This document shows positions 21,646 through 30,398 of a stretch of DNA of 64,000 bases, piece by piece; within the stretch, counting starts at the first letter, position 1, and the number at the start of each line of letters is the position of its first letter. This stretch comes from Bradyrhizobium diazoefficiens (GTDB taxonomy: Bacteria; Pseudomonadota; Alphaproteobacteria; Rhizobiales; Xanthobacteraceae): positions 7,002,501 through 7,066,500 of the forward strand of contig NZ_CP067101.1 of assembly GCF_016616425.1 (NCBI RefSeq). The letters are read 5' to 3'. The position numbers and the translations under genes are program-made. The notes beneath the pieces are model-generated. The model ran no database searches. It worked only from the letters and a program-made list of their open reading frames with translations, and was not told where the DNA came from.

Positions 21646-22415
21646 CTCTCCGACGGCGCGTAGCTCGGCGCCGAGCCGATCAATTGCTCCTGTTCTTTCC
21701 GGCCCGCTTCGACGAGCCGGCCGGTTGCCTGTTCGATGGCCGTTTGCACGCGGGAGAGAAACTCGTCCTTCGGCAGGCCCGACGGCAACGGATCGAGGAA
21801 TTCCACCACCAGGGTGCCGGGATAGCGCATGAAGGTACGGCGCGGCCAGAACAGGCCGGAATTGAGCGCGATCGGCAGGCACGGCACGCCGCAGGTCGAA
21901 TAGATCTGCGCAAAGCCGGTCTTGTAGGCGGGGGCAGCGCCCGGCGCTCGGCGCGTGCCTTCCGGAAAGATCACGAGCTGCTTTCCGCTGCGCACCGCCT
22001 CGCGCGCCCGCCGGGTCATGTCCAGCAGCGCCTTCACGCCGGCTTTGCGGTCGATCGCGATCATTCCGGTCTTGACCAGGAATTGGCCGAACACCGGGAT
22101 CTGCATGAGCTGACGCTTAAGGATGAAGATCGGGCAGTCGAAGAAGCCCGGCAGCACGAACGTCTCCCAGAACGACTGATGCTTCGCCGCGATCACCAGC
22201 GGTCCCTGTGGGATGTTCTCGACACCGCGGAATTCCACCTTGATGTTGCAGACCACGCGCATCAGGACCAGCGTCGCCTTGGCCCACCATCCGGCGATCG
22301 TCAGCATGGCGCGCGGCGGCAATGCGAAGGTCGGCAGCGCCACGATCGCGAGGCACACCAGCACCGCGTAGAACATCACGTTGAACACGAGCGAGCGCAG
22401 GAAAATCAGGAACAT
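21642..22415 (-). CDS. 1-acyl-sn-glycerol-3-phosphate acyltransferase (PlsC family)
   Basis: 257 aa with N-terminal membrane segments (about residues 3-30). The active-site block is KHQSFWET near residue 82, an HX4E variant of the usual HX4D that is normal in this alphaproteobacterial group, and FPEGTR is near 150. It is expected to acylate lysophosphatidate or a related lysophospholipid at the inner membrane. The ATG at 22415 is taken as start; an upstream TTG would add nine non-conserved residues. It follows the YdcF-like gene by 36 bases and is probably co-transcribed. Confidence 0.9.
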   Translation of the reverse strand: MFLIFLRSLVFNVMFYAVLVCLAIVALPTFALPPRAMLTIAGWWAKATLVLMRVVCNIKVEFRGVENIPQGPLVIAAKHQSFWETFVLPGFFDCPIFILKRQLMQIPVFGQFLVKTGMIAIDRKAGVKALLDMTRRAREAVRSGKQLVIFPEGTRRAPGAAPAYKTGFAQIYSTCGVPCLPIALNSGLFWPRRTFMRYPGTLVVEFLDPLPSGLPKDEFLSRVQTAIEQATGRLVEAGRKEQEQLIGSAPSYAPSES

Positions 22416-22451
22416 CGACGATCCGGTTAATTTGCTGATCAATTGCCCCGA

Positions 22452-23156
22452 TCAATTGGCCTGGGCGGTGGCGGGCCGCTTCGGCTTCGAGGCTGAAGGC
22501 TGCTCCGACATCTCGGGCGAAAGGTCAATGCCGAAATCCTCCAGCCGCACCCTGAGCTCCGCCGCGACGTACTTGACATACTCGGACAGCAGGAGCCGCA
22601 AGGTGGGCGCCGAGGTCCACCATGGCTCCTCGCGCCATTTCTCGCCGACCACCGCGAACGGGATCAGCGTCGTCTGTGGCATCGCATGCGAGAATTCCAC
22701 CAATGCGCGCGGCATGTGATAGTTCGAGGTGACCACGATCAGCGATTGGAATTGGCGCCCTTGCGCCCAGCGCCGCGCCTCCGCCGCATTGCCGCGGGTC
22801 GAGAGCGCGGTGCGGTCGAGATCGACGCAGCAGGTCATGAAAGACTGGTTCTCCGGTAACGTCCGGGAGATGTCGTTCGCCGTCGACGTTGGATGCACGC
22901 CGGAGATCAGCAGCCGTCTGCCGTAGCCGGCAGCGAGCAACTCCATCGCGTCCGACACCCGCGAGGAGCCGCCGGTCAGGACCACGATGCCGTCAGCCTT
23001 GCGGTCCGGCACGGTCTCGGCACCGCGCAATTGCGACAGGAACGCGATGAAACCGGCCGCAGCGCCGACGAAGGCGAACGCAATCGTCGACACCACGGCC
23101 GCACGCAGCCAGTCGCGCGGCAGTTTCGGCGTTCGATTGTCGGTCGGCGAGGTCAT
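22452..23156 (-). CDS. YdcF-like (DUF218) membrane protein
   Basis: 234 aa with one N-terminal membrane helix (about residues 18-40) and a DUF218 domain: GIVVLTGGSSRVSDAMELL, RLLISGVHP, then STRGNAAEARRWA and VVTSNYHMPRAL. The conserved T-GG, S-G and E/N residues of the family are present. Members such as SanA/ElyC/YdcF affect envelope barrier and lipid-carrier metabolism, but the biochemistry is unclear. The C-terminal 30 residues are basic and Pro/Ala-rich. It lies between ftsX and the PlsC-like gene on the same strand. Confidence 0.85.
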   Translation of the reverse strand: MTSPTDNRTPKLPRDWLRAAVVSTIAFAFVGAAAGFIAFLSQLRGAETVPDRKADGIVVLTGGSSRVSDAMELLAAGYGRRLLISGVHPTSTANDISRTLPENQSFMTCCVDLDRTALSTRGNAAEARRWAQGRQFQSLIVVTSNYHMPRALVEFSHAMPQTTLIPFAVVGEKWREEPWWTSAPTLRLLLSEYVKYVAAELRVRLEDFGIDLSPEMSEQPSASKPKRPATAQAN

Positions 23157-23304
23157 GTGATGTGAGTGATCCCTTCCCTGACGCGATTTTATGACGTTTT
23201 GAGGCGAAGTGGAGTCCGGTTTGGCGGGCTCTGTGAACGCAAGGGACAACTATCTCTCCGCGTCGGCAGTGCGCTCCCTCGCCCCGCTTGCGGGAAGAGC
23301 ATCC

Positions 23305-24273
23305 TCAATCCACATCATTCAGCGTCGCGAACAGAGTCTGGCGCGAGGCCACTGCGGTGATGGCGCCGATCAGCACGGCCTGGACCGCGAGCACGATGTA
23401 GCCGGACGGGCGCAGCGAGAAGGTGCCGAGCAGGGCGGCGAACTGGTCGCCGACGGGCGTGCCGGAAAACCAGCCGGCGATCGACTCGGAGAAGCCGAAC
23501 ACCAGCATGGCGGCGCCGCCGCCGATCACGCCGCCCTCCAGGCCCAGCCTGAGGAAATGACGCAGGAAGTGGTTGGCGATGTAGCGGTCGCCGGCGCCGA
23601 CGAAATGCAGCACCTCGACGATCGGACGGTTCGCCGCCATGGCGCCGCGGGTTGCGAACGAGACGGAGATGATGGTGGCGATGATGACGAGCGCGAGGAT
23701 GCCGAGGCCGGCGAGCACGGTGGCGTTTGTCATCGAGCGCATCCGCTCGATCCATGCCCGGTGATCGTCGACGCTGGCGCCCGGCGCGACCTGGGTCGCC
23801 CGTGCGCGCAGGGCGCCGAGATCGAGCGGCGTGCCGGGTTGCACGCGCGCGATGATCATGCGCGGCACCGGCAGATCGTCCATCGAGAGCCCGGTGCCGA
23901 GCCAGGGCTCGAGCAGCTTGCCGCTCTCCTCCTTGCTGAACGGCTTGACCTCGACGATGCCGGGTTCCGCGCGTACCGCCTCCGTCACCGCTGCCGTGTC
24001 GCGTTCGAGATCGCGGCCGGCCTGCGGACGAACCTGGATGGTGATTTCGCTCGCAACGTCCGACTGCCATTCGGCGGCGGAGGCGCTGACCAGCAGCACC
24101 GTGCCCGTGGTCATCGAGGCGAGAAACGTCATGATGGCGACGACGGCGACCAGGGCGCGGCCGTGGATCGAGGCACGCGGCACGATCGGCGACATGTTGC
24201 GCGCCCTGGCCGGAAGCTGCGGACGCTCCTGTCCGAGGTCGACCAGCACGCCGCGCTCGTCGGTCCTACTCAT
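23305..24273 (-). CDS. ftsX: Cell division protein FtsX
   Basis: 322 aa. A short N-terminal cytoplasmic tail is followed by TM1 (about residues 40-62), a periplasmic domain (about 65-190) and three further C-terminal membrane helices. This is the topology of FtsX, which links the FtsE ATPase to periplasmic peptidoglycan hydrolases at the septum. The C-terminal FtsX domain has GLGILALVIIATIISVSFAT and NRPIVEVLHFVGAGDRYIA. The start overlaps the end of ftsE by eight bases, so the two are coupled. Confidence 0.93.
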   Translation of the reverse strand: MSRTDERGVLVDLGQERPQLPARARNMSPIVPRASIHGRALVAVVAIMTFLASMTTGTVLLVSASAAEWQSDVASEITIQVRPQAGRDLERDTAAVTEAVRAEPGIVEVKPFSKEESGKLLEPWLGTGLSMDDLPVPRMIIARVQPGTPLDLGALRARATQVAPGASVDDHRAWIERMRSMTNATVLAGLGILALVIIATIISVSFATRGAMAANRPIVEVLHFVGAGDRYIANHFLRHFLRLGLEGGVIGGGAAMLVFGFSESIAGWFSGTPVGDQFAALLGTFSLRPSGYIVLAVQAVLIGAITAVASRQTLFATLNDVD

Positions 24274-24925
24274 AGACGTGCAGCCGTCCCTGGTGCAGCA
24301 CGAGCCGCCGTGCCTCGTACTGGTCCATCAGGCCGATATCGTGGGTCGCGATGATGACGGCGGTGCCCGATTTGTTGAGCTCGATGAAGAGCCGCAGCAA
24401 CCGGCGTCCGAGCGTCGGATCGACGCTGCCGGTCGGCTCGTCCGCGAGCAGCAGCTGCGGCCGCGAGATCACGGCGCGCGCGATCGCCGCGCGCTGCTTC
24501 TCGCCGCCCGACAGGATCGGCGGCAGCGCGTCCATGCGCTCGCCGAGCCCGACCCAGCGCAACAGATCGATCACCTCCTTGCGATAGCTCGACTCGCTGC
24601 GCCCCATGACGCGAAACGGCAGCGCGACATTCTCATAGGTCGTCATGTGATCGAGCAGCCGGAAATCCTGGAGCACGATGCCGATGCGCTTGCGCAGGTC
24701 GGCGATCTCGTCCTTGCCGAGCTGCGAGATGTCGTGGCCGAACAGATTGACGAGGCCCCGGGTCGGCCGATGCGACAGGAACAGCAGGCGCAGCAGCGAG
24801 GTCTTGCCGGCACCGGACGGGCCAGTGAGGAACTGGAAAGAATGCGCCGGGATCTGGAAGCTGAGGTCGCGCAGAATCTCAGGCCCCAGACCGTAACGCA
24901 ATCCGACATTTTCGAACCGAACCAA
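24266..24925 (-). CDS. ftsE: Cell division ATP-binding protein FtsE
   Basis: 219 aa ABC ATPase with Walker A GPSGAGKTS, signature LSGGEKQR, Walker B LLLADEPTG and the H-loop His in IATHD. I choose a TTG start at 24925 (first residues VRFENVGLRYG after the initiator) because GGAGCTGAGC precedes it and FtsE proteins begin there; an ATG at 24976 would add 17 non-conserved residues. It forms an inner-membrane complex with FtsX. Confidence 0.92.
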   Translation of the reverse strand: MVRFENVGLRYGLGPEILRDLSFQIPAHSFQFLTGPSGAGKTSLLRLLFLSHRPTRGLVNLFGHDISQLGKDEIADLRKRIGIVLQDFRLLDHMTTYENVALPFRVMGRSESSYRKEVIDLLRWVGLGERMDALPPILSGGEKQRAAIARAVISRPQLLLADEPTGSVDPTLGRRLLRLFIELNKSGTAVIIATHDIGLMDQYEARRLVLHQGRLHVYE

Positions 24926-25095
24926 GCTCAGCTCCGTTCGAGAGGGGGCGCGAGTCGCACTGCTGCGTCCCGCCATACGCGATCAACGGGTTTTGCGGCC
25001 GTTATGGTTTCCGGTTCGTTAACGGTCACCGGGTAGCATCCGGGGCACATCGTCAAGACTCGTCCAAGTCCTCGTTCATGCATCAAGGCTCGTCC

Positions 25096-25974
25096 ATGCA
25101 TATCGTCTGCCCCCATTGTATGACATCCTACGCCATCAAGCTCGCGAGCCTGGGGGCGAACGGACGGGCGGTCCGCTGTTCCCGCTGCAAGGAGACCTGG
25201 ATCGCCCATGCCGAGGATGCCATCGAGGAGGCATCCGTCCCGGCCATGGCCGCAGCCAGCCAGGCCGAGGACCAGTCCGATCTCGCGGAGCGGTGGAACT
25301 CCTATGCCCAGGACGACAGCGCCGCTGATGCGCCTGTCGTCGATAGCCCCTCGATCGCCAGCGACTGGCCCGATGAAGAGGCCAAGGAAGCCGAGGACGA
25401 GTGGTCAGCGGCGGCCCGGGAGGCCGAGGAGGAGGTGGTCGGTGCACAGCACCAGTCCTGGTTCCGCGGCCTGTTCGGGCGCCGCGGGGCGCGGGTCAGC
25501 CGTCCGCTCGCCGCCGCGGCTCCGCGAAAATCCCATTTCGGCCTGCCAACTGCCTGCGCCGCCATGGGCGCGCTGGTGCTGGCGCTGGTGATCTGGCGCG
25601 GCGACATGGTGCGGCTGCTGCCGCAGACAGCGGCGTTCTACAAGATGGTCGGGCTGGAAGTTAATCTGCGAGGTCTCGCCTTCAAGGATGTGAAGCTTTC
25701 CAGCGAGACCGTGGACGGTAAAGAGGTACTGGTGATCGAGGGCGTGATCGTCGGCGAGGGCAGGAAGCCGCTCGACATCCCGCGGCTGCGCTTTGCCGTA
25801 CGCGACGCGCAAGGCGCGGAGATCTACGCCTGGAATTCGGTGCTGGAGCAGACGGTGCTGCGGCCCGGCGAACGTGCCTTCTTCCGCTCCCGCCTCGCCT
25901 CGCCGCCGCCGGAGGGCCGCAATATCGACGTTCGCTTCTTCAACCGGCGCGACATCGCCGGCGGCAGCGTATAA
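25096..25974 (+). CDS. Zinc-ribbon (MJ0042 type) single-pass membrane protein
   Basis: 292 aa. An N-terminal zinc ribbon uses Cys5/Cys8 (CPHC) and Cys28/Cys31 (CSRC), the MJ0042 pattern. Next come an acidic Ala/Glu-rich region (about 40-115), a basic stretch, one membrane helix (about 147-165) and a C-terminal beta-rich domain of DUF3426 type. The architecture puts the zinc ribbon in the cytoplasm and the C-terminal domain in the periplasm. An in-frame ATG at 25078 is possible, but the conserved MHIVCPHC start is preferred. It lies between divergent ftsE and a downstream response regulator. Confidence 0.85.
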   Translation: MHIVCPHCMTSYAIKLASLGANGRAVRCSRCKETWIAHAEDAIEEASVPAMAAASQAEDQSDLAERWNSYAQDDSAADAPVVDSPSIASDWPDEEAKEAEDEWSAAAREAEEEVVGAQHQSWFRGLFGRRGARVSRPLAAAAPRKSHFGLPTACAAMGALVLALVIWRGDMVRLLPQTAAFYKMVGLEVNLRGLAFKDVKLSSETVDGKEVLVIEGVIVGEGRKPLDIPRLRFAVRDAQGAEIYAWNSVLEQTVLRPGERAFFRSRLASPPPEGRNIDVRFFNRRDIAGGSV

Positions 25975-26032
25975 CGGTCTCGCAGGTCCCGCACGGGAGG
26001 TTGGTCCCGGTGATGGTCCTAAGGTTCGTCTC

Positions 26033-26407
26033 ATGCCGAAAATCTTGATCGCCGACGACGAGGATTCGATGCGCACGCTGGTGGCGCGCGCCATCGCCAT
26101 GGACGGCCACGAGACCGTCACCGCACAGGACGGCGCGGAGGCGTTGGAGATCCTGACCCGCGAGGGCGGGGCCTTCGACCTGCTGCTCACCGACATCCAG
26201 ATGCCCGTCATGGACGGCATCGCGCTGGCGCTCTCCGCCGCGCGCGACTTCCCTGACCTGACCATCTTGCTGATGACCGGCTTTGCCGACCAGCGCGAGC
26301 GCGCCTCGAACCTGAATGCGCTGGTGCACGACGTCGTGACAAAACCGTTCTCGGTTGCCGACATCCGCACCGCGGTGGCAGACGCGCTGGCGGCGAAGAA
26401 CGGGTAG
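26033..26407 (+). CDS. Single-domain response regulator, CpdR-like
   Basis: 124 aa, a receiver domain only. The acidic pocket is ADDED (residues 7-11), the phospho-acceptor Asp54 is in LTDIQMP, Thr is in LLMTGF and Lys104 in TKPFS. The LLMTGFA block and stand-alone form resemble CpdR, which controls ClpXP-dependent proteolysis of cell-cycle regulators in alphaproteobacteria. The neighbouring ftsEX and zinc-ribbon genes fit a cell-cycle setting. It could instead be another CheY-like regulator, so no symbol is given. Confidence 0.82.
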   Translation: MPKILIADDEDSMRTLVARAIAMDGHETVTAQDGAEALEILTREGGAFDLLLTDIQMPVMDGIALALSAARDFPDLTILLMTGFADQRERASNLNALVHDVVTKPFSVADIRTAVADALAAKNG

Positions 26408-26427
26408 CCACCGCCACACATTGCGCT

Positions 26428-26611
26428 GTCATGCCCCGGCTTGTCGCCTTCGCTGAAGCTCCGGCAGGCCGAGCACCCTTGTGGCCCCGGCGGAGCCTTG
26501 GCGGAGACGGGACCGGGGCATCCAGTACGCTGCGGCGGATGCGGTGAGAGCGTGACCTCCAACGCCGGGCTCTGGAATGCTGGATCGCTCGATCAAGGTT
26601 GGGCGATGACA
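26428..26611. repeat. Diverged intergenic palindromic repeat
   Basis: The segment begins GTCATGCCCCGGCTTG and ends GGGCGATGAC, with internal GGCCCCGGCGG and GACCGGGGCATCCAG blocks. It looks like a longer, diverged member of the GTCAT...ATGAC dispersed palindromes seen elsewhere in this window. It fills the gap between convergent genes. No coding gene is supported here. Confidence 0.5.
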
Positions 26612-26633
26612 GTGCGCCAGGGGTGAGTTCGCC

Positions 26634-27788
26634 TCAAAAATCCTTCAGCAGCCGCTCGATATAGTCGAGTTCGATCTGCGGGCGCGAGCTGTCGCCGAGG
26701 CGACGGCGGAGCTCCTCGAGGATGCGGCGGACACGCTGGGCGTCGATCTCGCCGGGGATCTTGACGGTGTAGTCATCGCTGAGATCGCGGCCGTGAAGCG
26801 GGCGCCCCAGCGGATCGGTCTGGTTGCCGCCGCTCTGCTGACGGCCGGCCCGATTGCCGGGACCATCGCCCTGCCCGTCGCCATCGCCCTGCTGCATCGC
26901 CTCGGCCATCTTCTGCGCGCCCTTGCGCATCGCGTCGAGAGCCTTGCCCTGCGAGTCCACGGCACCGTTGGCATTGCCCTCGCCGAGCTTTGAACCGGCA
27001 TCGCCCATGGCGCCGTCCGCGGCGTCGAGGCCGCTGTCGTCATCGCCCTGATCGCCCTCCTGATCGCCGGGCTGGCCCTTGTCGCCCTGCTGGCCTTTCT
27101 GCCCCTGCTGCCCCTTCTGACCCTTTTGTCCCTTCTGGGCGAGGCCGCGCTTGGCGAGCTCGTCCTGCAGCTTCTTCAGGCGATCGCGCAGCGACTGCTG
27201 ATCCTGCTGGAGGTCGGACATCGACTGGTCGCCCTGCTTGCCGCGCGAGCGGTCACGCCGGGAATCCTGGCCCTGCTTGAAAGTCCTGTCGCGCAGCTGC
27301 TGCTGCTTGCGGATCAAGTCACTGAGCTCGTTGAGCGCCTGCTCCATCTCGCTCTCGCCGGATTGCCCGGGCTGCGCCATCTGGAGATTTTCCATGATCT
27401 GCGCGAGCTGCTCGAGCATGCGCTGGGCCGCCTCGCGATTGCCCTCGCGCGCCGCCTTCTCGATCTGCCGCAGGAGATCGTCGAGATCGCGTTGTGTAAT
27501 GACGTTGCGATCACGGCTGGAGGATTGGCTCCGTTCGGTAGCCCGCTTGTACTCCTCGAGCTTCTGGATGGCGTCAGACTGATTGCTCAGGCTCTTGCCG
27601 GATTCTTTCTGCCTGAGGCTGTCGCCGGAATCCTGCATCGCCTTTTCTGCGCTGTCGAGCAGCGCATCGGGATCCTGGTCCAGCTGGGCCGCGACAGGGG
27701 GAACGCCTCCCAACAGGAAGGCGAGGCAGGCGATCGACATCGCCCTCAAGACTGACCTCAAGACTGGCACGCGTGCTAGCTTCCGCAT
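26634..27788 (-). CDS. DUF4175/TIGR02302 C-terminal-half protein with its own signal sequence
   Basis: 384 aa. A hydrophobic stretch near the N-terminus (about residues 17-34, SIACLAFLLGGVPPVAAQ) looks like a signal peptide. The rest is a low-complexity helical region rich in Gln, Asp, Lys and Gly, including collagen-like KGQ repeats (about 215-245). It ends with the conserved tail (about 345-384, VRRILEELRRRLGD then ELDYIERLLKDF). From memory this is the C-terminal half of the large TIGR02302 protein of Rhizobiales. Here it is a separate frame that overlaps the upstream gene by 13 bases. Confidence 0.75.
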   Translation of the reverse strand: MRKLARVPVLRSVLRAMSIACLAFLLGGVPPVAAQLDQDPDALLDSAEKAMQDSGDSLRQKESGKSLSNQSDAIQKLEEYKRATERSQSSSRDRNVITQRDLDDLLRQIEKAAREGNREAAQRMLEQLAQIMENLQMAQPGQSGESEMEQALNELSDLIRKQQQLRDRTFKQGQDSRRDRSRGKQGDQSMSDLQQDQQSLRDRLKKLQDELAKRGLAQKGQKGQKGQQGQKGQQGDKGQPGDQEGDQGDDDSGLDAADGAMGDAGSKLGEGNANGAVDSQGKALDAMRKGAQKMAEAMQQGDGDGQGDGPGNRAGRQQSGGNQTDPLGRPLHGRDLSDDYTVKIPGEIDAQRVRRILEELRRRLGDSSRPQIELDYIERLLKDF

Positions 27789-29725
27789 TTCCGGTCCCGC
27801 GTGAACTGGTTGGTCTTGTCGTCCCCCGCGTTGTTGGCACGGCTGTTCGCCGACTTCCGATAGGCCTGCAGCTGCTCGCGCAATGCGTCCTGCTGCTGCG
27901 CCAGCTCTGCGAGCTGCTCGGGCGTCGCATGCTGGGTCTTTTGTCGCAGTTCGATCGCCTTGTCGAGGATGAGCTGGACTTCCGCGGGGAAGGGCTGCCG
28001 GGCACCGAGTGGATTCTGCTCGGCGCGGCGGGCGAGATCGCGCACCTTGCCGGCCATGGCCTCACGCAGCTTCTGCGTCAGCACCCGGAGCTCGTCCTCG
28101 CTGGCGCCGCGTTCCAGCGCTGCCTTGAGCGCGTCCTGCGCCGAGCGCAGCGCGGCGTTGACGCTGCCGGCGACACCCTCGTCCTCGATGGTGATCGCGA
28201 ACGCCCACATGCTCGCCACCACATCGCGCAGGGCATCGTCGGTGCGGGCAGCCTCGAGCTGGGTCGCCAGGCTGCGGAGGCCGAGATAGCAGCCGGCATC
28301 CGGCGTGAACAATTCGGGTGCGATCATCAGCGCGTCGAGCGCGGTGTAGACGTCGGAGTTCTTGTTGGCGTCGAGCGCGAGGATGCGGCGCTGCTCGATC
28401 AGAGCGCGCGCGAGCGAGTTGGTGAAGAGACGCTCGGGCAGGCGCATGTTGAAGGGTTCGCTCTTGGCCTCGTTGCCGGCCTCGTCTTTGGCAGTGAGCG
28501 TCAGCGTGACGTCGGCGCCGGCATAGGGGTCTTCGCTGAGGTCCTTCACGGTCTGGCCGACGCTGTTGCGGGTGCGCGCGTTCGGCAGCACGAGCGGGAA
28601 CTGTGGCGGCTCGAACAGCGGCCGCGCCGCAGCCTTGCCGTCGGAATCCTTGCTGCCCTCCTTGACAGTATCCTTGGCATCGGCGGAGCGCAGGGCAATG
28701 TGTGCATCCGCGCCGGTGACGCCGTAATCGTCCTCGATCTTGTAGGAGAGCAGCAGCCCGCCGCGCGCCTGCCGCTCAGGATCCTTGGTGAGTGCGATCG
28801 TCGGGGCGTGGTCCGGGGTTACGGTGAAGGCCCATTGCGGCTGGCCGGAGGGCGCGCGGACATGTGCGGTGCCGTCACCGGCGATGGCGAAATGCTTCTC
28901 GTTGGTTCCCTTGGGCGAGGCCTCCGCGGGAGCGACCTCCTTGAGGCCGCCGGAGACGACGACATCCAGCTTGCCGCCGGAGGAGCGCACGATCAGGGTC
29001 GAGCCTGCGGGAACGGCAAGCGGGCCGCTGGCAGGCAGCGCCGCGGCCTCCTTGTTGGCAGCCGACAGGATGACCGGCGGCTTGCCGGTGTAGAGGGGCG
29101 GGGTGATCCAGGCATCGACACGGACATTCGCCGGCGCCAGCACGCCGTTCCAGTCGAAGGCGGCCCCGATCCGCATCGCCCGCTCGTCGCCAGCGGCGAA
29201 GAAGGTCGCAACCAGCATCACCATGACCAGCGCGCGCAGCGCCCATGGATCGTGGAGAGCGAGCCGCGGATGCGGCAGACCGGCGCGGATGCGCTTGAGC
29301 GAGGCCAGCGTGCGCTCACGTTGCGCTTGCCACAGCGCCTGTGCGACCGGGTCCCGCGAGGACAGCGTGTCGGTCAGCGTCGTGGCCGGGCGGTGACGGA
29401 TGCCGGAGCCACGATCAAGCCGGGCCAGCGCCTCCTCGCGGCTAGGCCAGCGGAAGCGAATCAGGGGGAACAGGCCGGCAATCGCGATCCCGGAGAAAAC
29501 GACGAGACCAATGGCACGGGCAATGAACGGAAGCGCCAGCCATAGGCCGGCCCAGGACACCACCAGGAACAGGCCGACGACGGTCAGAAGCCGCGCCAGA
29601 TTTGGCCAGGCACGCTCCCACGCGATGGCATAGACGGCCCGATCGAGGGCCTGCGCCAGCTTCAGCCGCGACAGAGCGTCACTGTTGCGGATCGGGTCTG
29701 ACGGGTCGGGGGTGACGCCGTTCAA
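27776..29725 (-). CDS. DUF4175/TIGR02302 N-terminal membrane protein
   Basis: 649 aa. Two hydrophobic segments at about residues 46-85 and one near 165-180 anchor a large periplasmic domain. The domain contains WITPPLYTGKPPVIL (near 205-220), beta-sandwich modules, and a helical C-terminus (PFNMRLPERLFTNSLARALIEQRR, then Gln-rich). A TTG start at 29725 is chosen because GGAGAG lies just before it. The usual family member is one protein of about 850-900 residues; here the frame stops at 27776 and the C-terminal half continues in another frame. Function unknown; probably envelope-associated. Confidence 0.78.
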   Translation of the reverse strand: MNGVTPDPSDPIRNSDALSRLKLAQALDRAVYAIAWERAWPNLARLLTVVGLFLVVSWAGLWLALPFIARAIGLVVFSGIAIAGLFPLIRFRWPSREEALARLDRGSGIRHRPATTLTDTLSSRDPVAQALWQAQRERTLASLKRIRAGLPHPRLALHDPWALRALVMVMLVATFFAAGDERAMRIGAAFDWNGVLAPANVRVDAWITPPLYTGKPPVILSAANKEAAALPASGPLAVPAGSTLIVRSSGGKLDVVVSGGLKEVAPAEASPKGTNEKHFAIAGDGTAHVRAPSGQPQWAFTVTPDHAPTIALTKDPERQARGGLLLSYKIEDDYGVTGADAHIALRSADAKDTVKEGSKDSDGKAAARPLFEPPQFPLVLPNARTRNSVGQTVKDLSEDPYAGADVTLTLTAKDEAGNEAKSEPFNMRLPERLFTNSLARALIEQRRILALDANKNSDVYTALDALMIAPELFTPDAGCYLGLRSLATQLEAARTDDALRDVVASMWAFAITIEDEGVAGSVNAALRSAQDALKAALERGASEDELRVLTQKLREAMAGKVRDLARRAEQNPLGARQPFPAEVQLILDKAIELRQKTQHATPEQLAELAQQQDALREQLQAYRKSANSRANNAGDDKTNQFTRDRKCGS

Positions 29726-29902
29726 TCAACTCTCCAGGTTGCCCGGTAGCAAAGCGTACCACAACGGCAGCACTGAGGCATCCGTTCCCGTACGGGAGAT
29801 ACCCCTTTTCCCGCATAACACGAGGACGTGACTGGCCCCGCCCAACCCCGTAATTTCCGCGCGCCACCCGAGGGAAACGCAAAGGGAAACGAAGGAAACG
29901 CC

Positions 29903-30286
29903 ATGGACAAGAAGATGCACGACAAGGGCCTGGAAGTCCGCAAAGCGGTACTGGGCGAGGCCTACGTCAACAACGCCCTGAAGAACGTCGACGAATTCAA
30001 CCGTCCGTTCCAGGAGATGCTGAACGAATATTGCTGGGGCACGGTGTGGGGCCGCGAGGAACTGCCGCGCAAGACCCGCAGCATGCTCAACATCGCCATG
30101 ATCGCGATCCTCAACCGCCAGCACGAATTCCGCGCACATCTGAAGGGCGCGCTCACCAACGGCGTCAGCCGCGACGAGATCCGCGAGATCCTGATGCAGG
30201 TCGCGATCTATGGCGGAATGCCGGCCGCCGTCGACAGTTTTCGCATCGCGCGCGAGGTATTCGCGGAGATCGACGGCAAGGCGTGA
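29903..30286 (+). CDS. Carboxymuconolactone decarboxylase family protein
   Basis: 127 aa of all-helical CMD fold: LPRKTRSMLNIAMIAILNRQ, HEFRAHLKGALTNGV and EILMQVAIYGGMPAAVDSF. This is the PcaC-like arrangement, which acts on gamma-carboxymuconolactone in the protocatechuate pathway, but no other pca gene is nearby, so the substrate is uncertain. The AhpD-type CxxC is absent. ATG 29903 follows GAAGGAAA. It is followed by a repeat and a dehydrogenase gene on the same strand. Confidence 0.87.
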   Translation: MDKKMHDKGLEVRKAVLGEAYVNNALKNVDEFNRPFQEMLNEYCWGTVWGREELPRKTRSMLNIAMIAILNRQHEFRAHLKGALTNGVSRDEIREILMQVAIYGGMPAAVDSFRIAREVFAEIDGKA

Positions 30287-30304
30287 GCGGCGCCAACCTC
30301 CGCC

Positions 30305-30343
30305 GTCGTCCCGGACAAGCGCAACGTGCAGATCCGGGACGAC
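30305..30343. repeat. Perfect inverted repeat between the CMD and dehydrogenase genes
   Basis: GTCGTCCCGGA (30305-30315) is exactly complementary to TCCGGGACGAC (30333-30343). It is probably another dispersed intergenic palindrome. It could attenuate read-through between the two same-strand genes. Confidence 0.6.
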
Positions 30344-30398
30344 ACCGGTGGCGGAGTGCGTCCTCTGAGACGGAAAAGCAACAAAACAAGGAAACACC

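Noticed and set aside
27040..27140. Repeated short units that could suggest a tandem-repeat or CRISPR-like array
   Set aside because: They are in-frame Gly/Lys/Gln codon repeats in a protein, without regular spacers.
27773..29545. A 590-codon plus-strand frame opposite the DUF4175 gene
   Set aside because: No recognisable domain and antisense to a conserved protein.
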